A stretch of 64,000 nucleotides of DNA from Caldilineaceae bacterium (GTDB lineage Bacteria > Chloroflexota > Anaerolineae > Caldilineales > Caldilineaceae). The stretch covers positions 744,001-808,000 of the forward strand of contig JADLDO010000028.1 in the NCBI GenBank assembly GCA_020846635.1, read 5' to 3'. Every line of letters begins with the position of its first letter. Within the stretch, counting starts at the first letter, position 1. Below, in pieces: positions 1-8,148 of this stretch. Made by a program: the position numbers and the translations under genes. Under the pieces are notes generated by a model. The model saw only the letters and a list, made by a program, of their open reading frames with translations, was not told the DNA's origin and searched no databases.

Positions 1-2
1 CG

Positions 3-1331
3 CACTTTAGCCAGGGGCATCGCACCATTGCGGTGGATGGCTTTTATGATGGCGAGGGGGTCTATCGCGTGCGTTTCATGCCCGATGTAGAAGGGGCGTG
101 GCGCTATGTGACACACAGCAACCGGCCCGAACTCGAAGGTGCTGCCGGCGAGTTTACGGTCGTCGCCCCCGGCCCAGAGAACCACGGCCCTATATCGGTA
201 CACAGTACCTATCATTTTGCCTATGCAGACGGCACGCCCTATCACCAGATCGGTACTACCTGTTATGTCTGGAATCATCAGGGGGACGAACTGGAAGAGC
301 AGACATTGGCAACGCTCAAGACCGCACCCTTCAACAAAATGCGTATGTGCGTTTTTCCCAAGCATTATCTCTATAATGAAAATGAGCCGCCCTCCTATCC
401 TTTTGAGGGTTCACGCGCGGAGGGCTGGGAGACAACGCGCTTCAACCCCGCCTACTTCCGCCACCTAGAGCAGCGGGTGGGCGATCTGCAAGCGCTAGGC
501 ATTGAGGCCGACCTGATCCTTTTTCACCCGTATGACCGTTGGGGCTTTGCCACGATGGATGCGGAGAGCGATGACCGCTATTTGCGCTATCTGGTGGCGC
601 GTCTGGCCGCCTATCGCAATATCTGGTGGTCGATGGCAAATGAGTATGACCTGATGAAAAATAAGGAGATGAGCGATTGGGATCGCTTCTTCCGCGTCGT
701 CCAAGAGAGCGACCCCTATCAGCATCTGCGTTCCATCCACAACTGCCGCCCCTTTTATGACCACAACAAGCCGTGGGTGACGCACGCCAGCGTTCAACAT
801 TCCGACTTGGAGCGGGTGCGTGAATGGCGCACCACCTATCAAAAGCCGGTCGTGGTGGACGAATGTTGTTATGAAGGGAATGTGGAGCGCGCCTGGGGCA
901 ATATCTCGGCGCAGGAGATGGTACACCGCTTTTGGCTAGGTACGGTGATCGGTGGCGGCTATGTCGGTCATGGCGAAACCTATCTGCACCAAGAGGATAT
1001 ACTCTGGTGGGCAAAGGGCGGCGTGCTGCATGGCAAAAGCCCTGCGCGCATTGCCTTCTTGCGCCGCATCCTGGAGGATTCTCCACCACAGGGGCTGGAG
1101 CCGGTAGACCGTTTTGGCACAGCGAAGGGCACTGACTTTTATCTCTACTATTTTGGCGTGCGCCAGCCGGGAGAGTACACGCTCAAGCTCCCCTCGGATC
1201 GTCATTACACAGTCGAGATCATTGACACCTGGCATATGACGCTTACGCCGTTGGGAGAGACGGTTTCCGGCGAGGCGCTGGTAAAGCTCCCCAGCAAGCC
1301 CTATTTGGGGCTGCGCGTGCGCGCCATCTAG
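3..1331 (+). CDS. DUF5060/DUF5605 glycoside-hydrolase-like protein (5' end outside window)
   Basis: The reading frame is open to the left edge, so the true start lies upstream; a GTG at 33 is only an internal codon. The N-terminal part (GFYDGEG, then RFMPD and GxW) matches the DUF5060 beta-sandwich. The rest looks like a TIM barrel of the DUF4038/DUF5605 apiosidase-like type, with the landmarks [10 protein letters not shown] and [13 protein letters not shown]. Likely catalytic glutamates are in WWSMANEYD and [10 protein letters not shown], the two conserved glycosidase positions. A small C-terminal beta domain follows ([15 protein letters not shown]). Proteins of this type are thought to act on plant or complex glycans, but the substrate cannot be read from sequence. 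No signal peptide can be judged because the N-terminus is missing. Confidence 0.82.
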   Translation, partial: HFSQGHRTIAVDGFYDGEGVYRVRFMPDVEGAWRYVTHSNRPELEGAAGEFTVVAPGPENHGPISVHSTYHFAYADGTPYHQIGTTCYVWNHQGDELEEQTLATLKTAPFNKMRMCVFPKHYLYNENEPPSYPFEGSRAEGWETTRFNPAYFRHLEQRVGDLQALGIEADLILFHPYDRWGFATMDAESDDRYLRYLVARLAAYRNIWWSMANEYDLMKNKEMSDWDRFFRVVQESDPYQHLRSIHNCRPFYDHNKPWVTHASVQHSDLERVREWRTTYQKPVVVDECCYEGNVERAWGNISAQEMVHRFWLGTVIGGGYVGHGETYLHQEDILWWAKGGVLHGKSPARIAFLRRILEDSPPQGLEPVDRFGTAKGTDFYLYYFGVRQPGEYTLKLPSDRHYTVEIIDTWHMTLTPLGETVSGEALVKLPSKPYLGLRVRAI

Positions 1332-1439
1332 AAACTCTGGATGACTGCCATTTTATACAAGACAGCCGCCTGCTGTGGCCTTATAATACAGATGTTCTAA
1401 CTTTATAACCCGTCACCTGTTTTGTTATGAGGAGGCTAC

Positions 1440-1898
1440 ATGCAAAAGATCACTCCATTCCTATGGTTCGATAACCAAGCGGAAGAGGCGATGAATTTCT
1501 ATCTCTCCATTTTCAAGAACTCGAAGGTCTTGAGCGTTAACCGAGCTGGCGAGGGTGGGCCTGTCATCTCCGTGGCGTTCGAGCTGGATGGACAAGAGTT
1601 TATGGCGCTAAACGCTGGGCCACAATTCAAATTCACAGAAGCCATCTCATTCTTCGTGAACTGCGAGACGCAGCAAGAAGTTGACGAGTTGTGGGCCAAG
1701 CTTACCGCAGGTGGAGAAGAAGGTAGGTGCGGCTGGCTCAAGGACAAATATGGTCTCTCCTGGCAGATCATTCCCACTGTGTTGGGTGAAATGCTCGGCG
1801 ACAGGGACCCTGAAAAAGCCAAACGCGCGATGGACGCCATGCTTCAGATGAACAAGATCGATACAGCAACCTTGAAGCGAGCCTACGAGCATGCATAA
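1440..1898 (+). CDS. VOC-superfamily PhnB-like protein (3-demethylubiquinone methyltransferase-like fold)
   Basis: This 152-residue protein starts [18 protein letters not shown] and continues with F..S.V and [16 protein letters not shown]. This is the classic PhnB/YjdN pattern of the vicinal oxygen chelate fold. The segment [18 protein letters not shown] is also family-typical, and the C-terminal [12 protein letters not shown] helix is common in this clade. A strong Shine-Dalgarno (GAGGAGG) precedes the ATG. Such proteins act as small-molecule enzymes or binding proteins, and no substrate is evident here. The gene is monocistronic and converges on the dehydrogenase at 2112. Confidence 0.88.
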   Translation: MQKITPFLWFDNQAEEAMNFYLSIFKNSKVLSVNRAGEGGPVISVAFELDGQEFMALNAGPQFKFTEAISFFVNCETQQEVDELWAKLTAGGEEGRCGWLKDKYGLSWQIIPTVLGEMLGDRDPEKAKRAMDAMLQMNKIDTATLKRAYEHA

Positions 1899-1924
1899 TC
1901 CCCAATTTCCCTCATAGGATTTCT

Positions 1925-1990
1925 GTAAATTGTGCCGTTTGCTCTCCTCTTTCGTTTGGCACGATACGAGGGGCAAACGGCACAATTTAC
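1925..1990. terminator. 18-bp perfect inverted repeat between convergent genes
   Basis: The arms GTAAATTGTGCCGTTTGC (1925-1942) and GCAAACGGCACAATTTAC (1973-1990) are perfect reverse complements around a 30-nt loop. The element starts 27 nt after the VOC stop codon and faces the end of the dehydrogenase gene. There is no T-run on either side, so it may be a bidirectional hairpin terminator or a REP/MITE-like insertion. Confidence 0.6.
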
Positions 1991-2111
1991 CCCCTAGGCG
2001 GCTTCATGCGTTTGCGCCGCAAGATGCTGTTGGAGGAACTCCTGTACCTTCACGAGCATCCTTGTGTGACTGCTCTCAATAGCAGCGAAGATCAGTTCAA
2101 CGTGACCTGAT

Positions 2112-3146
2112 TTACGGCAGCCGCCGCACGATCTCCGGTTGGGCCCCTTGCATTTCGAGCGGGGGCAGCCCTGCCAACATGGCTTCGAGATCGTTGACGA
2201 CAAGATGACCGATGCGGCGCAGCTCTGGGCCGACCGAACCCGCGCGATGGGCTGAAAGCACGACGCCGGGTGCGTGGCGGATGGGATGATCTGGGGGGAG
2301 CGGCTCTTCGGGGAAGACATCAATGGCGGCGCGAAAGCGTCCGGCATAGAGCATCTCCGTCAGCGCATCAAAGTCCACCACATGGGCGCGGCTCATCAAA
2401 ACCAAGACAGCATCCGCGCGGATCAGCTTGAGCAACTCACGGTCGAGCAAACTCTTGTTCTCAACGGATGGGATCGCCAGGACAAAGATCACGCGCGAGG
2501 TCACCAGTAACTCCTCCAGGCTTAACGGCATCACCCCTTGATCGCGCAAATAAGTCGGCGCTACCCACGGGTCATAGACCTGAATCGAGCAGCGGAAGGG
2601 TGCTAGCAAGGGACGCAGCGCACGCGCCAGGCCGCCAAAGCCGATTAATCCTACAGGTTTGTCATACAACGTGAAGGTGTCAAGGTTGCCTTCATGCAGA
2701 TAGCGCTCGCTGCCATCCAGAAATCCAACGTGTCCTGCGACGATCTGGCGGCTTGCAGCCAGCGCCATGCCCAACGCCATCTCCGCAACCATAGGCCCAA
2801 AGGCAGGCGCACAACTGAGGACGCGGATGCCGCGGGCAAAACAGGTTTCATAATCGAGCAGGCTGGGGCTGGGGTGGCGACCGCTCACCTCAAGGATAGC
2901 GCGCAGAGCAGGGAACTCCGCAATGGAGAAGTTGTGCCATCGTGCCATAATGACCGCATAGGCTTGCTCGCGTACACTTGCCAGTTCTTCCGGCGGGATC
3001 GGTTCGTCCTTTGCCCAGACAACACGCGCCATCTGATGCAGACGTTCTAGATCTTCGTCTGTGAAAATTTCGCTGATCTTGCGCGGATGGGGATTGAGGA
3101 TGACCACTCTTTTGTCAGATTCAGGTACGGATGGCTCGGCGGGCAT
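2112..3146 (-). CDS. D-isomer-specific 2-hydroxyacid dehydrogenase family protein
   Basis: The 344-residue protein has the two-domain layout of the family. A NAD-binding Rossmann segment GLIGFGGLAR lies near residues 166-175. The catalytic Arg (SRAHVVD, R253), Glu (PEEPLP, E281) and His (SAHRAGS, H300) sit in the canonical order. It would reduce or oxidise a 2-keto/2-hydroxy acid in the cytosol, and the substrate is unknown. The start at 3146 is chosen because AAAGGAGAG lies just upstream; the longer frame to 3275 adds 43 non-conserved residues. The coenzyme loop reads GFGGLA rather than the usual GxGxxG. Confidence 0.87.
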   Translation of the reverse strand: MPAEPSVPESDKRVVILNPHPRKISEIFTDEDLERLHQMARVVWAKDEPIPPEELASVREQAYAVIMARWHNFSIAEFPALRAILEVSGRHPSPSLLDYETCFARGIRVLSCAPAFGPMVAEMALGMALAASRQIVAGHVGFLDGSERYLHEGNLDTFTLYDKPVGLIGFGGLARALRPLLAPFRCSIQVYDPWVAPTYLRDQGVMPLSLEELLVTSRVIFVLAIPSVENKSLLDRELLKLIRADAVLVLMSRAHVVDFDALTEMLYAGRFRAAIDVFPEEPLPPDHPIRHAPGVVLSAHRAGSVGPELRRIGHLVVNDLEAMLAGLPPLEMQGAQPEIVRRLP

Positions 3147-3348
3147 GGGCAGATGCTCTCCTTTGGGATTGTACGTGGGGATGCGAGTGATTGGCTTTGT
3201 TACTTTACCCCAAATTGAGGTACATGGGTAGGAGCCCTGCCGAGAAATCCGGTGACTGCTAGCCCGTTTTTGCATAAATCGCCGCGTTTGGGTGATGCTT
3301 ACCCTGAATAGATCTTCTGTTTAGGCGAATGTTGTGAACCAAAAGCGG

Positions 3349-3393
3349 AAGGTAATCATAGATAAAGTAATCACAGACAAGGTAAGAATCGAC
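3349..3393 (+). repeat. three tandem 15-bp repeats overlapping the ThuA leader
   Basis: Three consecutive 15-mers (AAGGTAATCATAGAT, AAAGTAATCACAGAC, AAGGTAAGAATCGAC) end one base before the ATG at 3395. The last copy supplies the apparent ribosome-binding AAGGTAAG. The repeats are imperfect, differing mostly in the second half. Confidence 0.7.
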
Positions 3394-3394
3394 C

Positions 3395-4063
3395 ATGACG
3401 ACGCAGGTATTGGTATTGTGTGACGACAAGTGGCATCCGGCGCGTGTGGTGCGTGCCGGGCTGGCTGCGCTGGGTACAGATGAGTGGCGCTTCGAGTGGA
3501 TCGAGGATGCGCGTGAGTGGTCTGCCGAACGCATGGCGCAATTTCCCCTGGTGCTGCTGGCGAAGGCCAACCACGTTTCGGCTGTGGAGAATGTTCCCTG
3601 GATTACACCCGATGTGGAGGAGGCCTTCTCCGGGTATGTGCGCGCAGGAGGCGGGCTGTTGGTCGTCCATTCGGGGACAATTGTGAGCGAGACGCCCCTA
3701 CTGAAAAAACTGATCGGCGGCACGTTTACGCAGCATCCGCCCCAATGTGAAGTGACGATCACGCCGCAAGGGGAGCACCCGATTACGCTCAATGTGGAGC
3801 CGTTTACCGTGATGGACGAACATTACCAGATGGAGACGGATGATCTTGAAGCCAACTATTTCTTGACCACAACCTCCGAGCATGGCGTACAGCCGGGCGG
3901 CTGGATTCGCGAGGAGGGTGAGGGCCGCGTCTGTGTGCTGACGCCTGGGCATAACGTGGAGGTGTGGCTGCACCCGGAGTTTCAAACGTTGTTGCGTAAT
4001 GGGCTGCGCTGGTGTGCCGGAGAAGATCGTGGCAGCCAGCCTGTAAGTGGGACAAGAGGGTAG
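3395..4063 (+). CDS. ThuA-like domain protein
   Basis: The 222-residue protein fits the ThuA/trehalose-utilisation family, which has a class I glutamine-amidotransferase-like fold. The N-terminus is VLVLCDDKWHPARVVRAGL. It continues with YVRAGGGLLVVHSGT, GTFTQHPPQCEV, HPIT...EPFTVMDEHYQM and a final VCVLTPGHNVEVWLHPEFQTLLRNGLRW, which is the family's C-terminal signature. ThuA proteins sit near carbohydrate dehydrogenases and isomerases but their activity is not firmly established. The neighbours here (hydroxyacid dehydrogenase, aldo/keto reductase) fit a carbohydrate role. The gene has no signal peptide and is transcribed alone. Confidence 0.85.
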   Translation: MTTQVLVLCDDKWHPARVVRAGLAALGTDEWRFEWIEDAREWSAERMAQFPLVLLAKANHVSAVENVPWITPDVEEAFSGYVRAGGGLLVVHSGTIVSETPLLKKLIGGTFTQHPPQCEVTITPQGEHPITLNVEPFTVMDEHYQMETDDLEANYFLTTTSEHGVQPGGWIREEGEGRVCVLTPGHNVEVWLHPEFQTLLRNGLRWCAGEDRGSQPVSGTRG

Positions 4064-4244
4064 GCGCGTTGACACCCGCACCTGTCGGCATTAGAATCGA
4101 AAGAGGGGAATCACCCCTGGGGGACACAACTGGGTGAACAGACAGGTGAGTTCATCTAGTGTAGACGCCCCGTCTTTATATCCATCCGCATTGAGTTAGA
4201 AAGGAGCCGTCTCGCGGGGATCGTTCTCCCGCGTGCGCGCACTC

Positions 4245-5237
4245 ATGAAATACACAGAATTTGCTTCCACTGGTGAAAAGGTTTCGGAATTATGCCTGGG
4301 CACGATGATGTTTGGCGGGCGCTGTAGCGAAGCAGAGGCCGACCGCATCTTGGGCAGCGCCGTTGACCACGGCGTGAATTGGATTGACACCGCGGCCATG
4401 TATGGCGATGGGCTGACCGAGGAGATCCTGGGGCGCATCATGAAAGGGCGGCGTGACAAGCTGTTCCTGACGACCAAAGTTCACAAGGGGGTAGACCGCG
4501 CCAGCATTGTTTCCAGCATCGATGAGAGCTTGGCGCGTATGCAGACCGACTATGTCGATCTCTACCTGATCCACTGGCCCGTGGAGGGGATGAAGCCCGC
4601 GGAGATTATGGAGGCACTCAATACCGTGGTGGAGTCGGGCAAGGCGCGCTATGTCGGCTGCTGCAACTACCCCGCCTGGCTGGTAGCCCACCATAACGCC
4701 ATCGCCGCGGCCAATGGCTGGCCGCGCCTGCTCAACAACCAGATTGCCTATAACATTATCGAGCGCGGCGTCGAACTGGAGATTTTCCCCCAAGCTGTGG
4801 CAGAGAAGATCGCCATCACCACCTATCGTTCGTTGATCCAGGGATTGTTGACGGGCAAATATCGCTGGGGCCAACCCCTGCCGGAGAATACGCGCGGGCA
4901 GACAAGCCCCCATATTATCACCTGGCTCACCCAATATGGGCAGAGCGTTGACCGCTTTATCGCCTTTGCCGAGGCGCGCGGCATCACCCCCACCACCCTG
5001 GCGGTGGCATGGGTGCGCCATAACGCCGCAGTGACCGCGCCCATTATCGGCGTGAGTTCGCTGCCGCAATTCGAGGAATCGCTCGAAGCATTTGACTATG
5101 ACCTGAGCGATGAAGATTACGCTGAAGTGACTTTCCTCTTTGATACCGAAGTGCGCGAAGAAGGCTACAACCGTTTCCCCGGAACCAAGTACAACTTCCC
5201 GCGCCTGCGTCGCAATCTGAATTTGCTGGGAGAATAG
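4245..5237 (+). CDS. aldo/keto reductase
   Basis: The 330-residue TIM-barrel enzyme carries the AKR tetrad: Asp48 (WIDTA), Tyr53 (AMYGDG), Lys78 (TTKVHKG) and His110 (YLIHWP). The late motif SLIQGLLTGKYRWG is typical of the AKR branch that includes YajO/Gfo-like reductases. It would carry out NADPH-dependent interconversion of a carbonyl and an alcohol, probably on a sugar-derived substrate. The ATG at 4245 (MKYTEF) fits the family N-terminus; a GTG at 4233 would add four residues. No strong Shine-Dalgarno is visible for either start. Confidence 0.9.
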   Translation: MKYTEFASTGEKVSELCLGTMMFGGRCSEAEADRILGSAVDHGVNWIDTAAMYGDGLTEEILGRIMKGRRDKLFLTTKVHKGVDRASIVSSIDESLARMQTDYVDLYLIHWPVEGMKPAEIMEALNTVVESGKARYVGCCNYPAWLVAHHNAIAAANGWPRLLNNQIAYNIIERGVELEIFPQAVAEKIAITTYRSLIQGLLTGKYRWGQPLPENTRGQTSPHIITWLTQYGQSVDRFIAFAEARGITPTTLAVAWVRHNAAVTAPIIGVSSLPQFEESLEAFDYDLSDEDYAEVTFLFDTEVREEGYNRFPGTKYNFPRLRRNLNLLGE

Positions 5238-5273
5238 AGAGGTAAGGTCGTTTGAGCTACTTGGAACTTCTAC

Positions 5274-5726
5274 ATGGTTGAATTGGCTCTTATTGCTCTG
5301 GGTATCTGTGGTGTATTCACCACGCTCTTAGGCGCTGTCCACTTTTTCTTTCCGTTGTTGCTCGATTTTGCCCAGGCCATCCCGCGCGAGGGAGAGCCTA
5401 TCCTGCCCTTTCGGCTGGGGCCGTTGCGCTATACAACGCTGCGTAGTGATGTTCATGGCATCGCCTGGATCATGAACCATGCTGCCAGCTACACTCTTGT
5501 CACCATCGGCATCCTCGATCTGCTCGCCTACCGCTGGTTGGGGACAGAGGTTGGCGGGTGGCTGGCCTTCTGGATTGCCGGGTGGTGGTTCTTGCGCGCA
5601 GGCAGCCAACTCTACATCGGTCGCCGCCGCGGCGACTGGTGGATTCTTGCCGGTTTTGCCTGGCTGGGCGTGGTACACCTGGCAGTGGGACTATGGAATA
5701 GCAGTTTGCCCAACATGGCGCAGTAA
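5274..5726 (+). CDS. small four-helix membrane protein of unknown function
   Basis: The 150-residue protein has about four hydrophobic helices near residues 2-30, 64-88, 93-112 and 122-141. Short loops between them contain REGEPILPFRLGPL and YIGRRRGDWW. I do not recognise the family. It follows the aldo/keto reductase by 36 nt and could share its transcript. A hairpin of the dispersed family follows 21 nt after the stop. Confidence 0.7.
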   Translation: MVELALIALGICGVFTTLLGAVHFFFPLLLDFAQAIPREGEPILPFRLGPLRYTTLRSDVHGIAWIMNHAASYTLVTIGILDLLAYRWLGTEVGGWLAFWIAGWWFLRAGSQLYIGRRRGDWWILAGFAWLGVVHLAVGLWNSSLPNMAQ

Positions 5727-5746
5727 CCAAGCAATTCGCGTAATAT

Positions 5747-5780
5747 ACCCTCCCGGAAGCTCAGAAGCTTCCGGGAGGGT
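5747..5780. repeat. dispersed CCCTCCCGGAAGC hairpin, copy 1
   Basis: The 15-bp perfect arms ACCCTCCCGGAAGCT and AGCTTCCGGGAGGGT flank a CAGA loop. The element lies 21 nt after the preceding stop codon. It has no T-tract on the sense side. Confidence 0.85.
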
Positions 5781-6216
5781 GGTCGAGGCCAAGCAGCAGC
5801 AAACGCCTTGCGACGACTTTCGGGCTGATTTTACAATTAAATCCAGAGAACCAGCCCCCTTATTTGATGACAAGGGCCTCTTGTGATAGAATGGCAAGGT
5901 TTATCAGATGAGAGTGATCTTCAATGCAAGAGAGAGTTCATTGCGCCCGCGGGGCGTTGCTGGAAGAAAATCGGCTGGACATAGGGTTCGCCCTGTCGCG
6001 GCAGCAGCAATGGCTCGGCATGAGTACCCCACGGCAAATGTTGCTATCTCCTCATAGCAGCGGTTTTGATTACTTCCACTCTATACCAAGAACTGAAGAT
6101 TGAGCCCTGCCGCTTTCATCATGCGCACCGCTGTCGATCGGCGCTCATGAATTGCGTCGATAGGTTTGGCGTGCGTTAGGCCGGACATGGTTTTGGATTT
6201 GAAGACAAAGGGAACG
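5781..6216. other. long intergenic leader before release factor 3
   Basis: No credible coding sequence is visible in this stretch. It contains a short stem capped by a TTCG tetraloop (5978-5997, GACATAGGG-TTCG-CCCTGTC) and GC-rich segments that could pair (GTTGCTG with CAGCAGC). This could be an untranslated leader or a small structured RNA, but I recognise no known class. Confidence 0.3.
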
Positions 6217-7914
6217 ATGAGCGATATATCAAGCGATATGACCGGTACAATTGATATGACAGTAGAGATGACAAAGGAGACGGCAGAAGAGACGAAAGAG
6301 GTCGTCACAAAGCCGCCCACAGGGGCGAGCGCACTGGATCAGGAAGTGGCGCGCAGGCGCACCTTTGCGATCATCTCGCATCCTGACGCCGGCAAGACGA
6401 CGTTGACCGAGAAGTTGTTGCTCTATGCGGGGGCCATCGATCAAGCGGGTGCTGTGCGTGCGCGCAAGCAGCAGCGGCAGGTGGTTTCAGATTGGATGGC
6501 GATGGAGCAGGAGCGCGGGATTTCGATTACCTCTACAGTACTCCAATTTGAGGTCGACCGCTGTTTGTTTAATCTCCTCGACACGCCCGGTCACCAGGAC
6601 TTTAGCGAGGACACCTATCGCACGCTGATGGCGGTTGACAGCGCGATCATGGTATTGGACAGCGCCAAAGGCATTGAAGCGCAGACGCAGAAGCTGTTCG
6701 CCGTCTGCCGCCAGCAGAATCTGCCCATCCTGACCTTTATCAATAAGCTCGATCAGGCAGGACGCGATCCGCTTGAACTCCTGGACGAAATTGAACGGGT
6801 GCTTTCTATTCGCGCAGTGCCGATGAACTGGCCGATTGGCAGCGGCCCCGACTTTCAAGGGGTCTATGACTTGCGCGCACAACAGATTCTCTACTTCCAG
6901 CGTACTGCGCGTGGCACACAGCGCGCCCCGGTACAGGTGGCGAGTCTCAATGACCCCAAGTTGGTAGAACACCTCACGCCCCATGCCTATGCGCGTCTCT
7001 GTGAAGAAGTGGAGTTGATCAACGGCATTGGGCTTGAATTTGAGGCCGAGGCTTTTGCCGCGGGTGAGCTAACCCCTGTCTACTTTGGCAGCGCTGTTAA
7101 TAACTTTGGCGTTGAGCCTTTTTTGGCTGCCTTGACCGAATTGGCCCCCTCACCCCGCCCACGTGCCAGCAGCCAGGGGATTGTCAAGCCCACAGACGAG
7201 CAGTTTAGCGGCTTTATCTTCAAGATTCAGGCCAATATGGACCCGAAGCATCGCGACAGCATGGCTTTTTTGCGTGTCTGCTCAGGCCACTTTATGAAGG
7301 ATATGACCGTCTATCACCCGCGTTTGGGGCGCAATCTGCGCATGAGCCGCCCCCATCGTCTCTTTGCGCGCGAGCGCGAGACGGTTGAAACCGCCTATGC
7401 TGGGGATGTCATTGGCTTGAGCAACCCCGGCACCTTTACCATCGGTGATACGGTGACAAGCGGGGGGGCGCTTCAGTTTCCGCCGATCCCGTCCTTTCCG
7501 CCCGAACACTTTGGCCGCTTACGCAACGACAAGATTGAGAAGTACAAGCAGTTCAACAAGGGGCTGGAGCAGTTGATGGATGAGGCGGTTGTCCAAGTCC
7601 TTTATCCGACGAATCATGTGCGCCGCGAGCCGATTTTGGCGGTTGTTGGCACTTTGCAGTTTGATGTGGTGACTGCGCGCCTGAGCGCTGAATACAATAT
7701 CACCACGCACATCGACCCACTGCCCTATGTAGCTGCCCGCTGGGTGACAGGGAGTCCCGCCGCGCTGGCAAGCGCCAAATGGCCCAGCCAATCACTGCGT
7801 ACAGAAGATCGCGCCGGAAACCTGGTGCTGCTCTTTACATCGGTCTGGGAGTTGAATTACTGCATTGAAAACAACCCACAGATCGAGTTCCACGAAACCA
7901 ACCAGGTCGGCTGA
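6217..7914 (+). CDS. prfC: peptide chain release factor 3
   Basis: The 565-residue translational GTPase recycles RF1/RF2 from the ribosome. The G1 loop SHPDAGKTT (residues 54-62), G3 DTPGH (123-127) and G4 NKLD (176-179) are all present. The RF3-typical segments RARKQQRQVVSDWMAMEQERGISI and NKIEKYKQFNKGLEQLMDE-like motifs are also seen (here RNDKIEKYKQFNKG). The start at 6217 is supported by AAAGGGAA at 6207. It gives an unusual 35-residue N-terminal extension rich in Met, Thr, Asp and Glu compared with ordinary RF3, where the protein begins shortly before RRRTFAIISHPDAGK. A further upstream GTG/ATG start lacks support. Confidence 0.95.
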   Translation: MSDISSDMTGTIDMTVEMTKETAEETKEVVTKPPTGASALDQEVARRRTFAIISHPDAGKTTLTEKLLLYAGAIDQAGAVRARKQQRQVVSDWMAMEQERGISITSTVLQFEVDRCLFNLLDTPGHQDFSEDTYRTLMAVDSAIMVLDSAKGIEAQTQKLFAVCRQQNLPILTFINKLDQAGRDPLELLDEIERVLSIRAVPMNWPIGSGPDFQGVYDLRAQQILYFQRTARGTQRAPVQVASLNDPKLVEHLTPHAYARLCEEVELINGIGLEFEAEAFAAGELTPVYFGSAVNNFGVEPFLAALTELAPSPRPRASSQGIVKPTDEQFSGFIFKIQANMDPKHRDSMAFLRVCSGHFMKDMTVYHPRLGRNLRMSRPHRLFARERETVETAYAGDVIGLSNPGTFTIGDTVTSGGALQFPPIPSFPPEHFGRLRNDKIEKYKQFNKGLEQLMDEAVVQVLYPTNHVRREPILAVVGTLQFDVVTARLSAEYNITTHIDPLPYVAARWVTGSPAALASAKWPSQSLRTEDRAGNLVLLFTSVWELNYCIENNPQIEFHETNQVG

Positions 7915-7953
7915 ATAAGCGCGCAAGAATAAAGTAGGAAGGAAAACTAGAAG

Positions 7954-8142
7954 ATGACGAAGAATTTTCAATTTGGAGAATTTTGGATCAAGACGAGTGA
8001 CGAAGGCCCGCGTGCAAAGGCTTCTGTCCACGACTTGAAGACAGACGAACAACTGGGCATGAGTGAGGCGCGCACGATTGAAGCGGCGCTCGGCGCGGCT
8101 GTGCTGGCTGCGGCAGAGGTGTTGCAACGCCGGGAGCGGTAA
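7954..8142 (+). CDS. small protein of unknown function
   Basis: The 62-residue soluble protein begins MTKNFQFGEFWIKTSDEG. It ends in an Ala-rich amphipathic helix with a basic tail (LAAAEVLQRRER). It lies 39 nt downstream of prfC, with GGAAGGAAAA upstream of its ATG, so it is probably co-transcribed. I do not recognise a family. The frame ends 6 nt before the convergent U32 gene. Confidence 0.6.
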   Translation: MTKNFQFGEFWIKTSDEGPRAKASVHDLKTDEQLGMSEARTIEAALGAAVLAAAEVLQRRER

Positions 8143-8148
8143 GCCCGC

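Noticed and set aside
3334..3423. Short GTG-started frame through the 15-bp repeats (KVIID-KVITD-KVRID)
   Set aside because: It overlaps the ThuA start in another frame, has no ribosome-binding site of its own and no known homologue.
5781..6216. T-box, tmRNA or other known structured RNA in the prfC leader
   Set aside because: I could not identify the conserved elements of any known class.
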